Both the position numbers and the translations under genes were made by a program. DNA of 64,000 nt from Perca fluviatilis. Its lineage: Eukaryota > Chordata > Actinopteri > Perciformes > Percidae. The notes below the pieces were generated by a model. It had not been told where the DNA came from and did no database searches. It saw only the letters and a list, made by a program, of their open reading frames with translations. Positions 55,710 to 64,000 of this stretch are shown piece after piece (the stretch's first letter is position 1; every line of letters starts with the position of its first letter). The DNA lies in NCBI RefSeq assembly GCF_010015445.1, contig NC_053116.1:2950068-3014067 (forward strand). Reading direction: 5' to 3'.

Positions 55710-56690
55710 TAGAGGTCGACCGATTAATCGGCCGATTTTTTGGCTTTTTTTACATAATCGGCATCGGCCAATATCAAGCCGATTAATAGGCAGGCGCATC
55801 TGCGGGCAGCCTGGTGGTGTTGTTGTTGTTGTTGTTGTGGAACACTTGTTCGACACACGCTGCCAGCAGAGTGAGCAGACCTCATCCAGTGCCTAAGGAA
55901 GGAGCTGTTGTAAAGTTGTTTCCCCCCCCTTAATTAGGTTTTGTCCATTTGGCTTTGTCTGTCAACAAACAAAACAAAAATACATGTTTCAGGACAGTTT
56001 TTGGGAAGATGATAGAAACTTTTTAGCCTCGTATCACTTACAATGCACTGAATTATTAGCTGATTTATAAAACAAATGTTAGATTTTATATGTATACCTA
56101 TCTACAAAATGACTTGAAGAAGATACTATACAAAAATACTAACTTAACCTTGTATTTTCCCCCTTTTTTAGTCATTAAGTCTGATGGCTGAAAAGAAAAC
56201 CACCCCCTTATGGCAGCGCTTCACCCAGCCAACACCAAAACAAAGAAATGCTGCTGGTTGCTACTGTGTGTCAGCACTACTATTGTTAAAATGGTCAATT
56301 TATTTTATTGTTCTCAGCTGTTTGATAAATGCTGCTAAGTGCACTAAACTTTATCTTTTAATTGAAAAGTTTATTTGACAAAGTTAAATTTATTTTCTTT
56401 CTTTCTTCTTACCCATTTTGTTTATTTATACAATATATGTTTTTACATTATACATGTTTAATGTAAGTATACAAGTGCAGATTGGTGTTCAAGTGTTCAA
56501 TAAATGTTTTTGTTGAGAAATTTTGTTTTTATCTTAAGTACTTATTAGTGTTAAATTTTATCTTTCAAATAGAGGTTAAAAACAAGCAAATATCGGCCAA
56601 AAATAATCAGCAGCATATATCGGCCATCGGCCGACCCTGATTTCAAAAGATCGGCATCAGCCTGAGAAAACCCATATCGGTCGACCTCTA
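55710..56690. mobile_element. hAT-type MITE (981 bp), intact 8-bp duplication
   Basis: TAGAGGTCGACCGATTAATC at the left and CATATCGGTCGACCTCTA at the right, with a perfect CTAGTAGC duplication (55702-55709, 56691-56698). ATCGGCC motifs repeat near both ends. At 56172 an acceptor-like TTTTTTAG precedes MAEKKTTPLWQRFTQP, which may be the remnant of a transposase start. Confidence 0.92.
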
Positions 56691-56773
56691 CTAGTAGCGC
56701 TGCCCTACTGCAGCTCAGCAGCCAATGGGAACTCATGACACTCACCCATTCAAGACGACGCTGAACTTAAGCC

Positions 56774-57785
56774 CCTTTCCGACCGGAGGCATTTTTGCAG
56801 TTCCTAGAACATAACATCCCTAGAACCATTTTTTTCTCCTGTTCCGACTGGACCAATTTGGGGATTTTTAAGTTTCTCTGACCACAGTTCCTGTAACTCT
56901 TTCAGCTCCTACTTCAGGATTGGGTCCTTTCCCTTTTCTCATAGTGGTGGTTAGATGGCTGTGTTATAATAACAAAAGGTCAGTTCCAATGGCCACTTGG
57001 CCAGTGTGAATGCAAATGTGAAAACCGGTTTTGGGGGAAGATTAGTTATGGTGCGTTCTTTTTGTCCACCGAAGTTGTTTTACGAGTTGTTTTCTGGAGT
57101 TACGACCCGGAAGTTGCAAAAAGAACGCCCCCGAGGTCGTATTTACGACTCGTCAAGTCGTCTGAACTCAGAGGACCCCGAGCTCACTTTCAAAGATGGC
57201 TACGTCGTGCATCACACGTAGTAAACATTGAGGTTATCTACAATTTTAAGCACTTTTGTCTTTGTTGTAACCAAATGAAGAAGTCGTACACATAGCACTG
57301 TATACTGCTACCTATAGGCATGTCGCTACAGTCTTATTAAGAGTTAAATACCACCTGATTAGTTATTTTGTAGCTTGTGCAGCTGAAATTGGCTAGAGAC
57401 GCTCGGTTGCTATATGACAACAATGGCTTTAAGCAGAGTCTTGAGCAGAAAGCAGAGCAGTAGCCTAACGTTAACGTTAATCAAAACGTAATTTTCATGT
57501 ATCAAACTGTGAAATATATGTGTGTAATATGTCAATAACTGGGTGAATAGAATCCTAAATGTTACTAAAAATGTTACAAAAATCCATCTTTTCTCCGACT
57601 CGTAGTATTGTGTGACAAAAAGAATGCAACAACCCGCGGTTATTCGTTTTTCGACACGGATGTGACATCACGCTCGAGCTACTAGTCGCGATTACAAGAC
57701 AAAAAGAACGCACCATTAGTTGAACTGTTTAGAAGTGGACTGTTCCTATAACTACGTTCCTGTAACTACTTGGTCGGAAAGAGAC
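56774..57785. mobile_element. MITE with CTTTCCGACC ends, host of a nested Harbinger-like MITE
   Basis: CCTTTCCGACCGGAGGC at the left pairs with TACTTGGTCGGAAAGA at the right. A second element lies inside at 57049-57715. Its interior block TAGTGGTGGTTAGATGGCTG (56944 on) recurs right after the right end, at 57788-57900. Confidence 0.65.
57049..57715. mobile_element. Harbinger-like MITE (667 bp), TTA duplication
   Basis: TGGTGCGTTCTTTTTGTC and its exact complement GACAAAAAGAACGCACCA form the ends, flanked by TTA at 57046-57048 and 57716-57718. Inside are GTCGTATTTACGACTCG and similar short palindromes. Confidence 0.85.
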
Positions 57786-57912
57786 ATAGTGGTGGTTAGA
57801 TGGCTGTGTTATAATAACAAAAGGTCAGTTCCTATGGCCACTTGGCCAGTGCGAATGCAACTGGCAAAACCAGTTTTGGGGGAGAATAGTTAGTAGTATT
57901 TGTGGTCTACAT
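57786..57912. repeat. Direct copy of 56940-57045
   Basis: ATGGCTGTGTTATAATAACA through GGCCACTTGGCCAGTG and TTTTGGGGG is repeated with a few changes. Confidence 0.8.
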
Positions 57913-58800
57913 TAGGCCTGTAGCGACGCGTCGATGACGTCGACATCAAAATTACGTCAAATGGAGTTGGCATACCACACCAGCAATGTGGGAGCATCTG
58001 AAACGGAGGCACCCCATTGTCACTCGTGAAGGAGACAATAACAACTAAGTAATAACGTTGACTAAATTAAATTAATGTTTGTGTAGTGTGTTGTGTAGCT
58101 TGAGCTTTGCGCACTTCAGTGGTGCTAGCTAACTATCTTAGCTCTCCGTGAAGTTTGTTCGTGCTAGCTTAGTAGCTAACGTTAACGTTAGCTAGCTACT
58201 GGTGCCTAGACAGCTGTGTTTAGCTAACGTTAGTTATCATCTAATGTTGGCTTGAATGGTAGCTAGATTACGACTGCAGAAGACAGCTATCTATAGTAGC
58301 TAACGTTAGCTACTAACCTAGCACGAACAAACTGCACAGAGAGCTAAGATGCGGTGGTTAGCCTAGCACCACCAAAGTGCACAGCTGCTAGATCTAGCTA
58401 ACGGTAGCAAACAGATTGCAGTAGCTTTTGTTGGGACTGTAAAACTTTTTATATTGTGTTAAACACTCTCAGGAATGTCTATACTGTGCACTGCACAGTG
58501 TTTTTTTTGCACTACAACTTTTGAATTTTTTTAACAAGAGTTATGTTGGTACTGTAAAAGAGTAAACAGGCTGGCCTTTAATTTTCTATAACAGTAAAAT
58601 AATTTTATTTATTTTATTTTGTGTAAAGCAGAAGAGTTTTTGCTGTTTAATAAAGTATATTATTAAGAATTCTTTGGGGTTTATTTGAGAGAGATTATGT
58701 TTTTTATTAATCGAGCAACAGAAAAAAATTATATTAATCGTCCAATTAGTCGTTAGATTAGTCGACTAATCGATAAAATAATCGCCCGATTAATTGTTTA
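57913..58800. mobile_element. hAT-type MITE, right end truncated
   Basis: Begins TAGGCCTGTAGCGACGCGTC. Near the right are GTCGACTAATCGATAAAATA and AATCGCCCGATTAATT, but no terminal CAGGCCTA. The interior is dense with AACGTTAGC and GCTAGCTA motifs. A family B MITE fragment abuts it. Confidence 0.6.
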
Positions 58801-58811
58801 ATAAATAATCG

Positions 58812-59046
58812 CCTCCCTGCTTATGGAGCGTCCTTTTCGGCCGCCTCCCGGCGGGTCCCCAGCGGGCCGCCTCGCGGGCGCCTCCCGGCTTATGGAGCGA
58901 CCTTTTCGGCCGCCTCCCGGCGTCCTTTCCCGGAGAAAATAATGTGACATTTACACGTAAAAAACGAGAAAAACGTCTCCGTGAACACGTATCAATAGAT
59001 TAAGAATAACTTGGACATTTACACGAACTGCCGTGAGACCGGGTTG
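58812..59046. repeat. MITE family B, right-half copy
   Basis: Same sequence as 35060-35296: GCTTATGGAGCGTCC, GGCGCCTCCCGGCTTATGGA, CACGTATCAATAGATTAAGA and the end CCGTGAGACCGGG. Confidence 0.8.
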
Positions 59047-60422
59047 CTGTAATAACAGAATGAACGGATGATACGGTTGTATGTTACATTTTAACATTAA
59101 ATTCTATGAGGAGAACTATGAAGAAAGTCCTTCCCGCCCATTTATTTGTGTCATAAATTGTAACAGTTTTCCTCCTAAAATATGTATCTGTGTGTCCTCG
59201 CTTTATACAATAGTTCTGTCCATCCTTATTCTCTTTCTTTTCTTACATCACGTCATCTAAAAAAGTGCGGCGAAAAGATGTCCTCGTGTTTCCAACATTG
59301 TGAAGTGAACGCTCTGTTCTCAGAGATCTCTCCACTGCTCTCAGAATCAGCTCTCCGGTCAATGACATTTCCTTTATAGAGTCAGATCCCAGCAGGAGTT
59401 CTCTCAGGACACATCTAGTGTCTGGTCTACACCACACTATCTACTTTACAAAGAGACAACCATTTCACACAGCAAGCATTTGGTGCGACAGCGGCCGAAA
59501 GCTGGCTCCAGCCACTAACGTTATATGATAGGAGAACACTGACCTGAACATGGCTGCTATCAGAGTCCCAGTCTGCTGCTGGTCTTCTGGGGACCTCGTT
59601 GCTCCGCTGCTCCTGGTTCTGGTTGTCCTCCTCCATTCCTCTCTGGTCCTGAAATCCAGCAGATCTCCACTGGGACTGCTGGACACTGCGGCTCTCCTTC
59701 TTCTTCTCTTATTTAATGGAGGATTGCAAACAACTTGTCGGTGCCTACCGCCGCCTAGGGTACAGGAGTGGTTAACATCATGTTATTTTACACTGATCTC
59801 ATCCTACCTTGTTACTATCGTACTGTACACTTTCTGTCCAAAATATGAAGTTTAAAAAGCTTTTTCCATCCAGATACTTCTTTATGTCTTGCAATTTAAC
59901 TTGGTTGCTAAGAGTTGCATGTTGTGTAATTTGTGTATTTAGCATGCTTAGCTTATAAACAGGGAAAATAAAAGAAATAAAGATGTTTTTTTTTTAATTA
60001 ATATGAATTGAAAACAATAATATAACAAATTTCACAACCCCGCCCCCCCACCTCCCCCCACAGAGGAAAAAAAAGCAATTACATGAGTCCAAAAAGTTTT
60101 TAATTTGGCATTTCCACACTGTTCAGACACAGAGAGAGAGAAAAACGAGAGAGAGGGAGAGATATTTTTACAAAAACACTTTATTTACATATTTATAATT
60201 TGTACAATTTCACACTGAAATAAAGTGCTAATGCATTCATATCTCAGTATTTAAAATATATATATATATATAATCAGGTAAAAACTTGTGCAAAAACCAA
60301 CTCTTCATCAACAGCAGAACCAACAATATCATTAAAACACCAACGCTGTTTAAAAGTACCAATGTCTCCAATGTGTTTCTACAAGCTGAACTCTAACCAG
60401 AGACTGGCCCCTATGTTACAGA

Positions 60423-60424
<2 letters not shown>
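59047..60424. other. Possible exon fragments of unknown gene(s), otherwise unrecognised
   Basis: Minus-strand frames at 59243-59437 and 59427-59686 are open and rather GC-rich, for example MEEDNQNQEQRSNEVPRRP. They lack a recognisable domain. A C-rich run (GCCCCCCCACCTCCCCCC) lies at 60042-60060. A (TA)n run is at 60260-60272. Confidence 0.3.

Positions 60425-60511
<87 letters not shown>
60425..60511. repeat. (GT)n microsatellite
   Basis: About 43 uninterrupted GT units. Confidence 0.98.
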
Positions 60512-60513
<2 letters not shown>

Positions 60514-60741
60514 ATAATCTGATGCATTTTGTAATAAAAACCTGAACCCAGTATGTAATAATATATCTAATAAATGTCTCTGCTTTTTGTTATAAATTAT
60601 TACATGACGCTGAGATTTTTTTAACAAAATTAATTTATGAATTCTAGCGTGAATCATAGTGACTCAAAAATAATTATGAAAATGTTGTTCCGTAGATTAG
60701 TATTACCTTTCATTGGTCAAAACACGTCAATAAATTATTAT

Positions 60742-60800
60742 TTAACCCTTGTGTTGTCTTCACCGTCGGCCATGAACTTGTCATTTTCTTTTCATGGAAC
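60742..60800. mobile_element. piggyBac-like terminus
   Basis: TTAA at 60742-60745 then CCCTTGTGTTGTCTTC, similar to the end at 23016. Only the terminus is evident. Confidence 0.45.
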
Positions 60801-61151
60801 TTTTTCCGATGTTTTTGTTGTTTTAAAAACGTTTTTGTACCTCTTTTCAATGCTTTTTTTTATTCATTGTAAATACACAGAATTTAAATAACATTATACC
60901 TCATTTTTGAGTTTGAAAAAAATATTATTTTGACTAATAGAATAGTTAAAGGGATACTTCACCGATTTAGCATTAAGCTTTGTATCAGTAGTATTTTTGA
61001 ATGGCCGTGCTTCCCTCCCTCATGTCCCCCTGAGATGAGAGATATCTGTTTTGTGTGTCTGGAAAAAAATCTCCAATGACGCAAAATGACAATTTTTGCG
61101 TCATCGGAGGGCTTTTTGCCCAGAGGCTATGGACTACAGCCAGTACTAGGA

Positions 61152-62209
61152 TAGGGTGACCAGAGTTCCCGGAACTAAAACCGGGACACTTTGCACGTGA
61201 CCGTAGTCTTCGTGCACGCTTTTTAACGTGAACGTGAACATGTGCCAGCCCAGGTCAGACATAAAGAGACAGATTAGACACAATTTTGCCAACAGCACAC
61301 GTAGGCCTACTGCTCACAACATAATGGGGTATCTCAGTTTAATATTCATGAATTTTCTTGGTATGTAACCTACATATCTAAGAAATATTAAAAGACATTG
61401 CGTGAGTTTTGTGGGGGACCAACTTTATGTTTCAGAATTAAAGCATTCTTTTGGAAAATGCACCCACTGAACTTGTGAAAAGGTATTTTTCATTGCATGG
61501 CACTAAACCAATTATTTGGAACCATGGTGCCACAAGCTTGAACTAAAGTTATGGTAACACTTTACGGGAAGGGTACATGAATTATGAATTCATGCATGAA
61601 TTAATTCATGATTTGTGCATTACTTCATTCCTTTATATTTTATGAATCATCAGGAATTGACATGAGTTCAATAACCTGTTTTGCCTTACATCACTTTAAT
61701 TATTTGGAATGGTTTTGTATAGGAGTGCAACAGATCACAAAACTCACAGTTGGATCGGATCACGGTTATGAGTCACAAATTGGATACATTTTTGGTCAGC
61801 ACAAAAAAGGGGGGAATTTAAATTATTTATTAAAAATGTAATAATCACTTTTAACAATAACTTCTTTCACCAGTAAATTGCTGTTAAACGACGAATGAGA
61901 AAAGGGTATTTTACAATAACTATGAATGCACCACGAGTTTTACCAGTTTTAAGTAAACGCAACATTTATTCACGTCTGTGTTGTTATTCCGTTGTGTTGT
62001 CTTTTAGCTCATAGCTTTAGCGGCAGACTGTTGTATGTCCCGCTCTACAATACAGGCACACTTTTACACCATTTAGCTGTCAGCATTTTAACCGTTTAAC
62101 TAGAACAATTTCATAGTGGTTGGTGTAAACCGGGACATTTTAGCATCCCGACAGGCTTTTGTCGGTATTCGGGACAAACAACTTAAAACCGGGACGTCTG
62201 GTCACCCTA
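61152..62209. mobile_element. hAT-type MITE (1058 bp), nested
   Basis: TAGGGTGACCAGAGTTCCCG at the left and GACGTCTGGTCACCCTA at the right. Flanks TACTAGGA and TAGTAGGA match at seven of eight positions. ACCGGGACA motifs repeat near both ends. Another partial hAT-like end, TAGGAGTGCAACAGATCAC, lies within at about 61720. Confidence 0.82.
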
Positions 62210-62529
62210 TAGTAGGAGCTACTTCCGCATGTTTTCAACCCGCCCTTAGGGGGTTGGACTATCATCTTTCTCTGAAGATTGCCAAAGCAAAACGAGCGTC
62301 AGCCATCTTGAATCCTAGCTAAAAAGTCAAGTCTCTCAGCAGCACAATTATGTGCATTCAAACTACCGCACACGTGTACCACTGGGATACACTGGTACAG
62401 ATCGGAGAATATGCAGGACACTTTAACAGACGGAATACTCAACACACTACGTGAGCTTCGCCCGCCTGCTATGGAGACCAGCAGTGTTGCTTGATGCAAC
62501 TGGCCGTTAAAGGGACATCATCAGCCATC

Positions 62530-63125
62530 AACGTTGAACGAGTGTCGGTGGAAAGCTAACGCTAGCCGGCCACCTGTTCCATCAATCCTGCTTGCAAGTG
62601 TCCACTCATTAGACAACAAACTGGACTACATCCAACTTCAACAAAACTCCCAACGCGAGTTCAGAGACTGCTGTGTTTTTGTTGTTGGGGAAACATGGCT
62701 GAACAGTGCATCGGACTCCGCTATCCAGCTACCAGGCCTGCTAGCCTGGATGCTGCTCTGTCGCCCGGTAAGATTCATTGAGGTTGGCTGTGTTAACACA
62801 GACTGATGCAGAAATGGGGTGCTTGTATCCAACTAACTGCTAACTGCTGGTGGAGTTTGTGACTGTTAAGTGCCGACCATTCTACATTCCACGCAAATTC
62901 ACGGCTGTGTTTATACTCGACTGTTTACAGCCCACCAAGCGCTAATGCTAGTTATGTGTTAGCTGAACTTTACGGAGCATATAATGTGTGTGCACTAAAT
63001 GTAGCCTGTTTCGTATGTCGCTTTTATATAATGTCATTTTTATATATTTTAAATTTGTAACACCACTTGAGCCACGGTGAAACGTTGTTGCATGTATATG
63101 GTTGAAATGACAATAAAACACACTT
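62530..63125 (+). pseudogene. LINE endonuclease start fused to a LINE 3' end
   Basis: Reads VPSILLASVHSLDNKLDYIQ, then RDCCVFVVGETWLNSASDSA, the N-terminal APE-type block ending in the ETWL motif with the catalytic Glu. Further on, CRPFYIPR-like and KFTAVFILD sequence remains with frameshifts and stops. About 63000-63125 is a LINE-type 3' end with TATGGTTGAAATGACAATAA. The whole RT has been lost, so this is an internally deleted copy. Confidence 0.7.
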
Positions 63126-63303
63126 GAGTTGAATGCCTCACTGTCTGTCTGTAAACGGTAGGGGTGGCTTGGGAGTGGACTCCGAGCAGTGAAGCAAGTG
63201 CATTCTGGGATTTGGTGTCTTTCATCCACATTTTTTCACATTTATACTACATAAGTGACCCAATTTAAAGATATATTAAGCTTTCCAGCGGTGAAATATC
63301 CCT

Positions 63304-63842
63304 TTAAAGAGCCAATACATGGGCTGTTACATTTTGTAAACCTGCTATTATGATGTTACTGGAAGAAATACATTATAACATTGGATCCGAGCGAAGCAAC
63401 ATTGTGTCCATGTAGATAATTCTATTTTCCCCTTTTACAGGGGCACAACAAGGACACCATGAAGACTCCAGAGACGGTCACTCCATGCAGATTCATTTGT
63501 TACATTTTAACAAACAAACCGAGCTGCCTCGGACACACACATGAACTGGTGATATTTTTACTTCTAACAGTCCTCTCATCTTCCTTTTCTTAAGTACGCC
63601 TAGGTTGTTGTGACCCAGACAATAACTACTAACGTACGTGCTAGTCAACAGATGGTTTACTTCAAATGATTTCACTTTATTTCGTCCTGGAGGCTACTCA
63701 GCATGTCCTGGTGTACCACACCGGCAGGGCATGAAATTAACACCCCCCCACCCGCCAAACTGCGGTTTCAATACGGTCGGCTCTCGCAGCGGGCGGGGCT
63801 GTTGCTCCTTTTCCCCCGCGACTGGACGCACGCACGCACACC

Positions 63843-63892
<50 letters not shown>

Positions 63893-64000
63893 TGGATGCA
63901 GGAAAAAGAAAAAGATGAGACGACACGATGACCTAAATTGAGGACAGCCAGGGCTGGACTGGCCATCTGGCACACCGGGCATTTTCCCGGTGGGCCGACG
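63304..64000. other. Unrecognised sequence with a (CA)n microsatellite
   Basis: CA repeat at 63847-63891 (about 22 units). No gene recognised up to the window end. Confidence 0.6.

Larger units (their letters stand above)
60950..63303. mobile_element. TTAA-type element with two nested insertions (2354 bp)
   Basis: AGGGATACTTCACCG at the left and CGGTGAAATATCCCT at the right are flanked by TTAA at 60946-60949 and 63304-63307. Inside lie a hAT MITE (61152-62209) and an internally deleted LINE (about 62530-63125). Without these it would be about 700 bp. Confidence 0.85.

Overview
The window is vertebrate nuclear DNA, almost certainly from a ray-finned fish and probably a percomorph. The evidence is the repeat spectrum: L2-type and RTE-type LINEs, a Tc1 remnant, a V-SINE-like tRNA-derived SINE, dense hAT, Harbinger and TTAA-type miniature transposons (MITEs), and many di- and tetranucleotide microsatellites. 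There are no operons, no prokaryotic promoters or ribosome binding sites, and no CRISPR array. Nearly all long open frames are decayed transposon genes. Host-like coding sequence is limited to exon fragments.

Layout. 1-8.6 kb: two near-identical L2 LINE copies in opposite orientation flank three MITEs. 8.6-9.3 kb: spliced remnant of a Crypton-like tyrosine recombinase (minus strand), cut at its 3' end by the second L2. 9.3-14.3 kb: mostly unrecognised sequence with microsatellites and MITEs, including a clean TTAA element. 14.3-16.1 kb: two fragments resembling HP1 (CBX1/3/5), separated by hAT pieces and a Tc1 end. 16.2-23 kb: an L2 LINE interrupted by a nearly full-length RTE LINE. 23-24.1 and 28.6-29.2 kb: two copies of a composite repeat joining a tRNA-Val-like head to an RTE fragment. 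24.8-27.5 kb: a possible spliced gene, four exons of mutually consistent phase, no domain recognised. 27.9-30.6 kb: SINE, tRNA-like sequences, a piggyBac-like element with an acidic ORF, and a possible LTR. 31.1-34.3 kb: a BED-finger hAT transposase relic split by a 1975-bp transposon that carries a fragment of the mitochondrial ribosomal protein gene mrps28. 34.5-37.5 kb: two long-inverted-repeat MITEs. 38-49.3 kb: an inverted segmental duplication with a five-finger C2H2 zinc-finger exon in each arm, one frameshifted and one open. 49.8-63.3 kb: nested MITEs, several with intact target-site duplications, and one TTAA element that holds a hAT MITE and an internally deleted LINE. 63.3-64 kb: unrecognised sequence with a CA repeat.

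The most striking object is the 1975-bp element at 31620-33594. It has terminal inverted repeats of roughly 360 bp, a perfect 8-bp target duplication, and an mrps28 coding fragment with its downstream region, so it looks like a gene-capturing (Pack-type) hAT element in a fish. Second is the inverted zinc-finger duplication; third is the split Crypton-like recombinase. Family names come from motifs recalled from known families, not from searches; element boundaries marked with target duplications were read directly.
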